A DNA stretch of 64,000 bases from Phymorhynchus buccinoides (lineage: Eukaryota; Mollusca; Gastropoda; Neogastropoda; Raphitomidae), in contig CM065691.1 of the NCBI GenBank assembly GCA_017654935.2, positions 29,627,016-29,691,015 of the forward strand, in the 5' to 3' direction. Shown here piece after piece: positions 10,439-21,384 of the stretch. The translations under genes were made by a program, and so were the position numbers. Below the pieces are notes generated by a model that had not been told where the DNA came from, did not search any database, and worked only from the letters and a program-made list of their open reading frames with translations. Each line of letters starts with the position of its first letter. The stretch's first letter is position 1.

Positions 10439-12745
10439 ACAAAGACAAACTTCTTGATAGGACCTGCAGACAGAAAGGTAATTAAGAGGAAGAGTGGCAA
10501 AGTAAAAGGGAAGGGGACTGTATAATGATGGGTACATGGCAGGGGTGGTAGACTCGGGATGTGTCAAAGGTCATTGAACTTGTAACCAGTCTAGAATGAT
10601 CAAGTACTATCATGACCTGACCTTCACCTTGTGCTAATGCGGCCTCTGAAGTGTTTCAAGTGATGGAGGTTGGTTTTTTTCTAACCCAATGCTTGTCCTG
10701 TCTATTTATGGAAGGGAGATTTAGGGATCTGGAGAGAAAGCGGGTCAAAAACTGAACGTAAAGTGCGAGCTGGCGTATAGATGGAAATATTGTCGCAGAG
10801 GTAAGATGGAGCAGCTTTATGGATAGATTTATAGCAAAGGGTGTTTAATTTATACTCAGTTCTGTCTGCAACAGGAAGTCAGTGCAAAGAACGGAGAAGT
10901 GGGCTAACGTGATCGAACTTTTTCTTCCTAAGGACAAGACGAGCAGCTGTGTTTTGAATACGCTGGAGACAAGATAGAGAAGGGACTGATAGGCCAGAAA
11001 GGAGAGCATTACAGTAGTCAAGACGAGATAGGATGAGGGAAGTAACAAGTTTTGCTGTGGCTTCATCTGAGAGATATTTACGAATATAGCCGATGCGACG
11101 AATTTGATAGTAGCAGGACTGACAGGTCTGAGTCAGGAAACTCTGCATGGAAAGAGTATTGTCCAAAGTGACACCTAAGTTTTTGACAGAGTCTGAGAGG
11201 GGAATGATATTGTTACCCAGTTGGATTGACTCTATGGAAACAGAGGCTAATTTGTTTTTTGTTCCTACAAGCATTGCTTCGGTTTTTTCACCATTTAATT
11301 GAAGTTTATTTTGAACCATCCAATTTTGAATATCAATATAGCAGTTGTTACTTTCTGAAAGAATGGAATCTAGATCTTCAGGAGTTGTACTATTTTGGAG
11401 CTGTGAGTCATCTGCATAGAAGTGATGTTTCATGTTGTGTTGGTCAATGACATTGGCAAGAGGTGACGTATTATACTTTGTATATGATATACAAAGTAAG
11501 CAAGACAGGACCAAGCACAGACCCCTGGGGAACTCCACAAGAAAGCCTAACCTGTTCAGACTGACGACCATTGACCAGAACTGATTGAAAATGATCAGAG
11601 AGGTAAGATGAGAACCAAGAAAGAGCGGGGCCCTTAATTCCAAAAGTATGTTCAAGACGAGACAGAAAAATGGAGTGGTCTATGGTATCAAATGCAACAG
11701 AGAGATCAAGAAGTGTCAAAAGAGAGATTTGACCAGCATCAGAAGCAAGTAGGAGGTCATTGACGATTTAAACAAGGGCCGTTTCAGTACTGTGATTGGC
11801 TCTATAGGCAGACTGATAAGGATGGTGAAGATTGTTTGAGGATATAATTATGATCATTAAGTTGTTTCAGAACAGTCTTCTCTAGGAGTTTGGAGAGAAA
11901 CGGGAGGTTAGATACAGGTCTGTAGTTTTTCAGATTATTGGGATCCAGATTGTTCTTCTTGAGAAGGGGCCTTACAAGAGCGGTTTTGAAAGAAGAATAA
12001 AGAAAGCAGAAGGGAACACACCTGAAACTAAAGAAGAATTGATGATGTTGGTGATTGATGGCAGAAGGTGTTGATAGATTTGTGAGAAAAGAGAGGCTGG
12101 GATGGGGTCAAGATCACAGGATTTAAAATGCATTTCTTTCAGAGTAGAAAGAACTTCGGTCTCAGACACCGGCTTGAAAGAGAGAAGGGGGACACCAGTC
12201 ATAACACGAACGATGGGTCTGGAATAGTTGGTTGAAAAGGCATAGAGTCGATTTTTGATCGTAGATCGATAATCTTGGTGGAGAAGAAGGAGGAAAAGGC
12301 TTCTGGCAGTTTGTCAGGACTGATATTTGATGGCAGAGGACTTGATTTTTTAGTCCCTAGGAGATCGGACATGGTGGAAAACAGGACCTTTGTTGTGCTG
12401 GCTTCAAGAATTTTAGATGAAAAATAGCTTGTTTTTGCCTTGGCCAGAAGAAGAGTGAAGATGTTGCGGAGAAATTGATATATCTGACGCGATGTATTTC
12501 TAGTTTTGAGGCCCGCCACTGACGCTCAGCCTTACGACTAGTGCGTTTACTTACTCTAAGTTCAGGCTGTGTGTACCAGGGAGCGCAGGGGCGATCGGGC
12601 ACAACACGAGTGGATGGGGGAGCGTGTTTATCAAGCAAGTTACTCATAGTTGAATTAAAAGTCGAGGCAGGATCGTCTGAAACACACATGTTAGAAAGGA
12701 GTTCTGTTGCCTCTGAACTGAAAGTATCGATATGTTATCTATAGA
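10439..12745 (-). mobile_element. CR1/L2-like LINE, dead copy 2, longer 5' extent
   Basis: Same family as the element at 1-1383, inverted. Coding order on the minus strand: post-endonuclease linker (12689-12200, with CAPWYTQPELRVSKRTSRKAE in frame pieces), RT N-terminus (FKSCDLDPIPASLF near 12100), palm (11719-11500, AFDTIDHS and GVPQGSVLGP), catalytic HFYADDSQLQ and thumb (11480-10879). It shares the 19-base snap-back insertion (near 11480-11500) and the LHW-to-stop TGA (about 10877-10879) with copy 1, but lacks copy 1's extra C, so 10879-11655 is one frame. Additional frameshifts split the 5' part. Non-functional. Confidence 0.85.
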
Positions 12746-12749
12746 CTTG

Positions 12750-12801
<52 letters not shown>

Positions 12802-13060
12802 CCGTTCATGTTGGATTAATTCAATTCTATTCTTAATTTCTCATTTGCGTTATTTACATAGTAGGCCTATTGTAAGTTTGTGGTGGTCAGTATATATTTA
12901 GATTTCAAACACACACACATACACACACACACACACACACACCTCCCGCACACATACAACGCACACACACGCACGCACACATTGCACTCACCCGCGCGTG
13001 CGCAAACACACACACACACATGCAGAAGCGTGAGCGCACCGAATCAAGCCTAGATCTATT
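12746..13060. repeat. CA-rich microsatellites
   Basis: (CA)n at about 12751-12800 and 12908-12943, then mixed CACACG-type sequence to 13022. The first tract abuts the 5' limit of the LINE copy. Confidence 0.85.
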
Positions 13061-14762
13061 TACTGGACAAGTAGGCCTTACTCTTCGATTCTTCAGTCAT
13101 TCAGGTTCAGTTTTCACCATCTACTCTGCTTTCGTTCACTCACATGGTGGTTTAATCGAACAACCATTGTCACGAGCATTGCGTTTTTAGTTCAAGAGTG
13201 ATGCAGTATCGATAATCAGAACATACGTGTTGCTAAGGTCAAACAAAAGGTAAACTTCCTGTGGGGCTTTCCCGCAAGGGTGAGTCCATTTCTCAAGGGT
13301 TACTTTGGTTGCAAAGCGTGCTAGTTAATTTTGTTACTTTTACTTCAATTTACCTTTACGTATATTTTATTTCGTTGTCTTTATTTAGTGTTCTTGTGTC
13401 CATAGTTTCTATGATGAGTTTACGACATAATAAAAAAAGTTTGAACTTGAGTTTTAGTTTTATATACCAGGTACCCCTGCGCGTCATATCTTTGGCCTTA
13501 TCCAAGTGACGTCATTGTCCTTATGAGCTAAATTTAGGCTATGGAGGCGAATGTGAAAACAAGCCATGGTACCTACAAAGATCGCTTTCTACTGAAAGTT
13601 GCCCACTATTTTAAACTTGGCCTCCGACGGATTTGAAACAAGGACATATTAAAGATTTAAAATCCGCTGAAAAACTTAATATATATATAAAAAAAAAACC
13701 TCCTGTTTTTACAAAGGCTATCGCCTAGACTAATACCTGCAATATTTCTGCTAAATGTGCTCTGTTAGTTCAACACATAAATCCAGTACACTTTTATGGT
13801 ATGTAAAATTCAACTAATGAATACCACAAATGCATTACCGCAGTTATTTTAAAATCATGCTTTCAAAGTGATTATCCAGTATGATATTATGAGTGTTGTT
13901 TATTGATTATTGATATAAAATGTCTTCTGATTAATGTAGTGGTTTAAAAAATGACAAGTCATTGATTTTTTTCCCTCCCCATCTTGTGTGTTGCGAAAAT
14001 CTTAAAATGTGCCATTATTCAACTGATATATATCTTGAAAGTACACACCAATGGACTTAAAGATATGCAGTTTTGAAGTATGTGTTGTAAAGACTATGCC
14101 CTCCAACTTTTAGGTATCTAGTTCTAATAGTTAGCATTCTATGATGTTTTAAAAATGGCGAATTTTGCGTTTTGCAAGAAAAACGTCTTTTATTGCAAAC
14201 TTTAAAGGTCAATATCTGCAGAAGTATCACTTACATAGTCTAAATATTTTGCAAGATTTAACATATTATCAGTGTTTGTGTGTCTGCAAAGTTTCACTGA
14301 AATAGCTTGAATCGGAAGGAAATGGTGGGCTCTTACTTTTTCACCAATTTTTGGCTCTATCTGCCATCGCAAAAATCTGGAAATTTGGCATTTTTGAGAT
14401 CATGTATCTCAAAAGTATGTAAAGTAAGTGGGTTAAAAATAAATTAGCATTACGTACATATTGCAGATAGTGAGTCTTTCAAATTTTAGTTCTCTGGGCT
14501 CTTTTGTTTTTGTACAATGGTGTTTTGAAATTTGTAATATCGCGATTTGGATAAAAACGTTATTTTAGCAAAAATTCACAGACCTATAACTCAGAAACTA
14601 TTATAGATACAGCCCTGAAATTTTGCATGATTTCATATCTCAGCAATAGCTATATGCCTGCAAAGTTTCAACTTAATAGCTCAATTAGAAATCAGTGACA
14701 AGTACTTAAGTCCTACCTACTATCAGTATCAATGTACTACCTTGTCTCAGGATACTTTTGAA
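13061..14762. other. AT-rich noncoding sequence with a diverged internal duplication
   Basis: No convincing gene. Blocks around 14190-14330 and 14560-14690 resemble each other (both contain TGCAAAGTTTCA followed by AATAGCT), so this is probably an old repeat family. The frame at 13261-13509 encodes a hydrophobic low-complexity peptide with no family signature, and I do not call it. Confidence 0.5.
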
Positions 14763-14986
14763 TCACTGAACACCACAGGTCATGCTATTTTGCAGTGGGT
14801 GTGTCAGCCCTGTCTTGAAGTGCAGAGGAAGATAGAGTCTCGGCTGGATGCTAGGCTGGATAAATTGTTGGATCTGATCCCACTGGTTAACTCTCTCAGT
14901 AGTCTCAGTAACTACTAGTACCAAGCTGGAAAAAATGGAGCAGGGAATGGGTAATAATCTTGAGGAAAAGATTGAGGAGGTGGTAC
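14763..14986 (+). pseudogene. LINE ORF1 protein fragment, left half
   Basis: Translates, with one frameshift near 14920, as a Cys-containing segment (WVCQPCLEVQRKIESRL) followed by a coiled-coil repeat rich in L, E and K (KLEKMEQGMGNNLEEKIEEV). This is typical of the RNA-binding ORF1 protein of a non-LTR retrotransposon. The right half resumes at 16464, after an inserted DNA transposon. The 7 bases GTGGTAC at 14980-14986 are repeated at 16464-16470 as the target duplication. Confidence 0.7.
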
Positions 14987-16463
14987 TATGGCATTCCAAA
15001 CGTCAAACAATTATTTGCACGATTTTTAGTGGTAAAATGAGGCACTTTCCTCATTCTGTGCACATAATTCATTCTGTGGTGCACACAATTCATTCTGTGG
15101 CGCACACAATTCATTCTGTAGGACAGAATTCATTCTGTGGCACACACAATTCATTCTGTAGGACATAATTCATTCTGTAGGACAGAATTCATTCTGTGGC
15201 ACACACAATTCATTCTGTAGGACAGAATTCATTCTGTGCACAAAATGTATTCTGTGGGATACACATTTCATTTTGTGCGCAGAATGAATTCTGTGTCCCA
15301 CAGAAAACATTTTGTGCACATAATGAATTCTGTTATCTCACAGAATGAATTCTGTCCGACAGAATAAATTCTGTCCTATAGAATGAATTCTGTCCTATAG
15401 AATGAGTTCTGTGGGAAACACAATTCATTCTATGGAGAATGAGGCTCATTTGCATATTACGTCACTGTGTGTGTGTGTATGTGTGTGTGTGTGTGGAGGA
15501 GGGGGGGGGGGCAAACTGCCTACCTTCTTCTTGTAGGCGATTGTAGATTGTTTGACAACTCACTCCAAAAAGCGTTGTTACTTTTGACAACGGCAGTCGA
15601 ATCTCAAAAATGAGTTCCTCGATATGATCAACGTCTAGATCAATTTTTGGTCTTCCTGCCAGCTATACTATTGTTAGCAGGTTTCGTATAATATAATTAT
15701 TTTCTTTTATTTGAAAAGAAAGGGGGGGGGGGGGGGTCTTAATTACAAAATCATACACACCGTCACTGTTTTCACGGACAATATAGTAAAGTTTTGAGTT
15801 TCTTTTAAGTTTTAAGACAGTTGCATACATTTCCAACAACACATTTCTAAACTAATGAACACTATCTAGGTACCTACAATCACCATCATATGCAAATGAG
15901 CCTCGTTCTCCATAGAATGAATTGTGTTTCCCACAGAACTCATTCTATAGGACAGAATTCATTCTATAGGACAGAATTTATTCTGTCGGACAGAATTTAT
16001 TCTGTGGGATAACAGAATTCATTCTGTGCACAAAAATTTATTCTGTATGCGACACAGAATTCATTCTGCGCACAAAATGAAATGTGTATATCCCACAGAA
16101 TAAAGTTTTGGCACAGAATGAATTCTGTCCTACAGAATGAATTATGTACTACAGAATGAATTGTGTGTGCCACAGAATGAATTCTGTCCTACAGAATGAA
16201 TTGTGTGTGCCACAGAATGAATTCTGTCCTACAGAATGAATTCTGTCCTACAGAATCAATTGGTGTGCGCCACAGAATGAATTGTGTGTGCCACAGAATG
16301 AATTCTGTCCTACAGAATGAATTCTGTGCCCACAGAATGAATTCTGTGCATACAGAATGAATTCTGTGCACCACAGAATGAATTGTGTGCACAGAATGAG
16401 GAAAGTGCCTCATTTTACCACTACAAATCGAGCAAATAATTGTTTGACGTTTGGAATGCCATA
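14987..16463. mobile_element. Foldback-type DNA transposon with inverted arrays of an ATTCATTCTGT unit
   Basis: 1477 bp, beginning TATGGCATTCCAAACG and ending with its reverse complement, flanked by the direct 7-bp duplication GTGGTAC. About 80 outer bases of each end match in inverted orientation. Inside each end lies a tandem array (about 15040-15440 and 15900-16400) of 18-21 bp units, roughly 20 on the left and 25 on the right. Each unit holds ATTCATTCTGT or its complement, joined by short linkers such as GGACAGA or GCACACA. The central spacer (15441-15890) holds a helix-turn-helix coding remnant and a G-homopolymer. Terminal arrays of this kind resemble foldback elements. The superfamily is not established. 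Confidence 0.85.
15512..15680 (-). pseudogene. Helix-turn-helix remnant of a transposase/integrase-like protein
   Basis: An uninterrupted minus-strand frame of about 55 codons in the foldback element's centre. It begins AGRPKIDLDVDHIEEL and contains a resolvase/DDE-type helix-turn-helix (LSKVTTLFGVSCQTIYNRL). GRPK followed by such a helix-turn-helix is common at the N-terminus of DDE transposases and integrase-like proteins. No start codon or catalytic domain is present, so this is a relic of the element's own protein or of a captured one. Confidence 0.6.
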
Positions 16464-16817
16464 GTGGTACTGGTAGACAGAAAGTTGGAGGAGATGACGG
16501 AGGAGAAGATGGAAATAGAAAAGAGGAAGAAGAACCTGAGCGCCAAGACTGGAATTGAGGGGAAAAGAAAAGATGACCTTGCTGCTGCCAAGACACTGAT
16601 GAATAAGATAGTCAAAATTGAGGAGGGCGATCTGATTGAACCGGTCAGGTTGGGGAGAGAAGGGGGCAACAGACCTAGAATGTTGCGTGTGACTGTGAAA
16701 AGTGTTCAGAAGAAAGAAATAATGAGGAAAGCCCCAGAAAGGAACAAAAATGTCACGAACAAAGACAAGAAAGTGTACATAAATCATGTTAGATTTTGTT
16801 GTGGCCAGAATGTTTAA
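16464..16817 (+). pseudogene. LINE ORF1 protein fragment, right half
   Basis: Continues the left half in frame once the transposon and one target copy are ignored: coiled-coil VDRKLEEMTEEKMEIEKRKK, then the RNA-recognition-like part (ERLGR-type motif seen as VRLGREGGNRPRMLRV). The run MLRVTVKSVQKKEIMRKA is typical of the ORF1 C-terminal domain. The frame ends by 16817. This is part of a 5'-region LINE fragment; the rest of that LINE is not adjacent. Confidence 0.7.
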
Positions 16818-16844
16818 ATATTCATGTTACGAAAAGTGTGTCGC

Positions 16845-17074
16845 TTAACCCTTTCACCGCCAAAGTCGCATTTTAGCACCACTGTGATTTAACACCTATG
16901 TCACTAAAAGGCATCAAATTGGGGTCTATTATCCAAAGACCCTATTGTCTTAGTTTTGGGAAGTATGGATAGACCTTACTGTATTATGCCACAGAAGAAT
17001 CCCCAATACTGCAGATGTATTTTGTTCTCTACCCAGGTGAATTTAATGGACATTTTTGGCTGAAATATGGCTGG
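16845..17074 (+). mobile_element. piggyBac-like MITE, copy 1 (right end lost)
   Basis: Starts TTAACCCTTTCACCGCC and shares the family's internal sequence (TCACTAAAAGGCATCAAAT, CTCTACCCAGGT). The right inverted terminal repeat is missing after ATGGCTGG. See the full copy at 28121-28366. Confidence 0.8.
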
Positions 17075-17105
17075 TAAATGATATAATTGTATCAGGGATC
17101 CTGTA

Positions 17106-17175
<70 letters not shown>

Positions 17176-17614
17176 GGGCCGTGTGTACACATATATATGT
17201 ATTGGTCACAATTTGGTGCATTCCTTCCTGTTGCTTGTTTACATTTTTATTTATAATAGTTTCTGTGAGGGTGAGGTGTTATCAGAGAGTGACAGTGCTG
17301 GTAAACGAGGGTGGATGTCTTTGTGAGTGAGAATCGTTATTTTTGTTACTTTATTTCTTTGCATTCGAATATTGGTAGTATCACTGAATGATTCACTATC
17401 AGTATGACTTTATTTCTGATTTTAATGCATGTTTTTCATCTTTCAATGTTGCCTTTGTAAAGTGCATTGAACATACTACTGTATGGATTTTAGCGCTATA
17501 TGAAATAAAATTATTATTATTACTATTAGTAATAGTATTAGTATTAGTATTATTCAGAGATTGATTTCAGAGTGAGATCTTTTAGTTTTACCATAGTGAA
17601 GTTCAGTTGGTGTC
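17075..17614. repeat. (GA)n microsatellite, unassigned sequence and (ATT)n-ended tail
   Basis: (GA)n at 17108-17172. Around 17455-17530, GTAAAGTGCATTGAACAT, TTAGCGCTATATGAAATAAA and then ATT/AGT repeats resemble the 3' tail of invertebrate LINE/SINE elements. No gene seen. Confidence 0.6.
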
Positions 17615-18065
17615 TTCTTCTTCTTCGCTATGTGTGGCCACAATCAACTCTGAATATTTTGCCATGGAACCGGGAGACCTGTTCTACCACTTTGCTGGAA
17701 GAAAGGGCTCTAGTCCTAACGGGCCCTGACTGGCTGGGTCACATACTGACATACTATAGGTTTTTCTTCTTTTATCTGTTTTCCCCCCCCTAAGGCGCTT
17801 CTTCCGCAGATCCCCCTGTTTTAATTTAAGTGACAAAATGGTCACTCAGAATGAGTTAGATGGAAGGAAGGCCTGAGAAGAAACTAGAAAAGTTAGGCCT
17901 TAGAGTTAGACAGAAGAGAGGACAGATAAAAAGAGAAAGGATTAACTATATTAAGTGCTTGAACTGGGTTAAGACCATTAAACCCCCTAGTTCAGCTGGG
18001 AAGTAACAGGCCCCACTTCCAGTTCCAGCAACAAGCAAAAGCAGTTCTAAGAGAAGGAGAAAAAA
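17615..18065. repeat. Dispersed repeat, copy 2
   Basis: Homologous to 3585-3870 in the same orientation, but longer in the middle (about 17700-17880). It ends at the same AACAAGCAAAAGCAG block. Confidence 0.75.
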
Positions 18066-18254
18066 AAGAGATTGATTGTGCATAAACATGATAAAGATCA
18101 GGTACTTAAAAGCTCTATAAGGCCGTGTACACATATATTGTACACATATAATAAATGATACTAGCGGAACGCCCCATACCGGTAACGCCTAGTACCGGTA
18201 ATGCCTAGTACAGGTAACGCCAAGTTTCGCCGGGTCCGTGAAGTATTATATTTT

Positions 18255-18890
18255 TACTTTTGTTGCTGAAAACCCAATTTTTAGACCCCTACTACTTTCA
18301 AGGCCTACTGATCTCCGTGACCTTGATCGGTATGCAATCATCAGAACAACCGTAAGCCAAAGTACCTACATGCCAAGTTTGAAGTCCCTAAGACCAACGG
18401 TGTGGACGTTATAGCCCCTTAAATATTTTCGGTTTTCAAGGTCATACACCAAGGTGAAGGTCACGACGGCAATAATTTATGCGCGGATGCCTTCCTCTCA
18501 TGGTGACACGCCACCACACAAAATTGGAAACGATTCGGTGAAGCGGTTCGGGAGATATGTGTGGGACAGAAAATCCCAATTATTAGACCCCTACCACTTT
18601 CAAGGCATACCGATCTCCCTGACCTTGTCCTTGACCTTCATTGGTACACCATCATCAGAACGGCCATAAGCGAAAGTACATCCATGCCAAGTTTCAAGAC
18701 TCTAGGACCTGCAGTGTGGAAGTTATGGCCCCTTAACGGTTTTCGGTTTTCAAGGTCATACGCCAAGGTCAAGGTCAGGACGGCAAAAAGTTTTGCGCGG
18801 ATGCCTTCCTCTCATGGGGACACACAACCACACAAAATTTGAAGTGATTCGGTCAAGCGGTTCGGGAGATCCTTGGGACAGACAGAAAAG
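18255..18890. repeat. Tandem duplication of a roughly 310-bp unit
   Basis: Two head-to-tail units (about 18255-18564 and 18565-18890) share TTTCAAGG(C)ATACCGATCTCC-type, TTTTCGGTTTTCAAGGTCAT, GCGCGGATGCCTTCCTCTCA and GCGGTTCGGGAGAT blocks. Both end in a GGGACAGA motif. Dispersed sequence of this style is common in invertebrate genomes; no coding function seen. Confidence 0.75.
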
Positions 18891-19099
18891 AAGAACAAAC
18901 AAACAAACAAAAAAAGAAACAAACCTGAACGAAAACATACTCCTTTGCGATCGTAGATCGGCAAAGGACTAAAAGGACAAACGAACTGAAAGCCTACTTA
19001 GTTAAACCAGAGAGGTTCTTAATCTGTGGTTCAACCATTGTAGCTCCGTTTTAATAAATCTGGGGACCCACAACTAAAACAAAAAAAAACATTCATTCT

Positions 19100-19178
19100 T
19101 CTCCATGAACACCCCCCACCGTACCCCACCCCCAACCATCCCCCCGTCCCCCCCATCCCCCCCTTGAACACCCTCCAT

Positions 19179-19251
<73 letters not shown>

Positions 19252-19266
19252 TCTCTCTCTCTCTCC
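19100..19266. repeat. C-rich tract and (CT)n microsatellite
   Basis: C-rich CCCCCCA sequence, then almost pure (CT)n from about 19183 to 19264. Its six-frame Arg-Glu and Ser-Leu readings are not genes. Confidence 0.9.
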
Positions 19267-19639
19267 ACTGTCTGTATAAAAATAGCTGCAGCGTGCGGGA
19301 GCGTGGCCAGGCAAGCAAAGAGCCAAAGACATTGAAAAGAAAAGACTAACATCTGGTCCCTTTTCCCTATATGAGTAGTGAGGACAGAAACACTGGTTGT
19401 GTCGCTTTTAAACATCTTTATGACATAACACGTCGATAGGCCAGTTGAATTCTCCGTTCAAATTCCAGTCTGAGTCTTTGCATAGCCGCCACTGTGAACT
19501 ACCCCACTAACGATAACTCTATCAGCCAGGCTTGCATTAACTCTTAAGTAGTCCATCTTCCCCTTTTGGAGTCTTTGGTTATGTGTCAAGTGTTGGTTGA
19601 AATTAGCGTCCTGCAAAATAAATCAGGTTATAGCGCGTG

Positions 19640-20021
19640 TTTATGAACGGATGCTGTTGAAATTTTGCACGACGATAGTCACTATCCCTGGTCACGCATG
19701 TTCCAAATCTCGAGTCAATGTCGGGTCTGGTTACGCCGCGGTTTGTGAAAACGTGAAGCGGCCTGTCGGCGCCCGTATCTCCGGCATTTCTGAATCGATT
19801 CGCTTCCGGTTTGGCACATGGATAGGCAATCGGCCCAGAAACACCGGAGATACGGGCGCCGAGAGGCCGGCGGATGCGCGTTTCACGCATTTGCGAAACC
19901 GCGCAAATGATACGGCCGCCTCGGTTGCCATTGCCATCGCCCCGTTAGGGCTCACAGCAAATTTGAAGCGATTCGGTAAAAAAACCGGCGGAGTTATAAG
20001 GCCCGTTTTGTGTTTCAGACA
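19640..20021. repeat. GC-rich block with an 18-bp inverted repeat
   Basis: CGGCGCCCGTATCTCCGG near 19768 is answered by its exact complement near 19845, separated by about 60 bases. The block's base composition is unlike its surroundings. CGATTCGGTAAAAAAACCGG near 19969 resembles phrases in the 18.3-18.9 kb repeat, suggesting a related repeat family. Confidence 0.6.
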
Positions 20022-20116
20022 CGCACACACACAACACAACACAACACAACACAACACAACACAACACCACACCACACCACACCACACCACACCACACCAC
20101 ACCACACCACACCACA

Positions 20117-20153
<37 letters not shown>
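20022..20153. repeat. Compound microsatellite (ACAAC)n (ACCAC)n (AC)n
   Basis: Three blocks in order: CACAA-type pentamers, CACAC/ACCAC pentamers, then dinucleotide AC. Confidence 0.95.
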
Positions 20154-20158
<5 letters not shown>

Positions 20159-21292
20159 GCGCGGCTTATTACTATATGATATGCGGAGATTCCGTGCAGA
20201 AACCCGTGCGCAATCCGTAAATAAGTACCGGTAAAAGAAAGAAGGGAAAAGATTTGCGCACATGTTCGAATTCCCCCTAATCCGTAAATGTTTACCCTTC
20301 TTTCTTTCACTTCTGGGTTTCCGTGCTGAACTTACACAGCCTTAATATACAATCTTAATTTGAATCAAGCATCATCAGTTTGCCATTATATATGTTCATT
20401 CATTCTTAATGTACTCAAAGCCCTACACAGAACAGTGCCTCCAGGCCTGTGCCTGATCTCCAAAACTAAATGTTATTTTCCGTGATTCATGTATTTTGAT
20501 AATTATAATTATGCAGGGCTTCTGAAAATGTAGAGATTGTGCATATTTGCGCTCTAGAGCTCTCAAATCACCCCCTAGAATGTCAAACCATGCGTGAGAT
20601 TTACCCTTTAAAATCTCAAGTCGGGGGTCAGGTGACCCATTAAAACAATGTTAATTTTGAGTAAGATAATGACGTTGCTCATTTCAATTCTGCTAGGCCA
20701 AACTAGGCTACTGCCACAATGAGGAGTCACTAACCTATATACAATTCTTAAAAGATCGTGCAGAAACTGTCACTAGTGTCAGAACGCAGTAAACATCGAA
20801 AACTCATTGTTCATTGGCAGACCCTTTTCGCAAAATCCAATAAAATCCAACGCTTGATATTCCCCTTCCTGTCGTCAACATGCCACCAGTCTGGCAAGTG
20901 TTAAAGAAAATTTGAAGACAAAGAAGAAGAAACTGGTTGTTCGTCAAAACCAAAACCAAGCACACATAAAAAGTGATCAGTTTGGTCACTATGTGTGTGA
21001 GTGAAGAGAGCACTTGTGTTGTGTGCATGTACATGCATGCATGTGTCTGTGTAAGTGCTGTTTACTTACGTAGGAAGTAGGGTCTTGACCCTTTAAAATT
21101 TGAAACGGGGGGTAAAAATACCCCTTAAAACTGTAAGCAAGTCGTGAGTGTACCCCTTAGCTTAGAGAAAGGAAAATCAGAGCCTTGATATGGACAGCAT
21201 GGTTTCCCCCCAAAAAAGAACATTATTGTACATGTATTGGAAAATCAAGATTTGTTTCCAGTTAGTGACAACGCTGTCTTGTGTTTTGTGCA
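20154..21292. other. Upstream region of the TNFR gene, no defined promoter
   Basis: No gene, RNA or confident promoter motif. TGTTTTGTGCAG ending at 21292 looks like a 3' splice site just before the start codon, so a noncoding first exon may lie further upstream. Confidence 0.4.
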
Positions 21293-21300
21293 GTTCAAAC

Positions 21301-21384
21301 ATGGGGAATCTGGTTTGGAGTTTCTTTTTGGTGTTACTTGGAAGCATTGTGACTTTGGTGGTTCCGTCTGTTGACGAAGGATTG
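21301..21384 (+). CDS. TNFR exon 1: start codon and signal peptide
   Basis: 28 codons. The start context AAACATGGG has A at -3 and G at +4. The peptide has a hydrophobic core ([17 protein letters not shown]), as expected for secretion. It ends in the donor G|GTAAGT at 21385, phase 0. Confidence 0.85.

Noticed and set aside
13261..13509. An 82-codon hydrophobic frame
   Set aside because: T-rich sequence gives apparent membrane segments by composition; no start context or family match.
15040..16400. Regularly spaced repeats resembling a CRISPR array
   Set aside because: The units are 18-21 bases with tiny, recurring linkers rather than unique spacers, they invert across a centre, and the context is eukaryotic. 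They belong to a foldback transposon.
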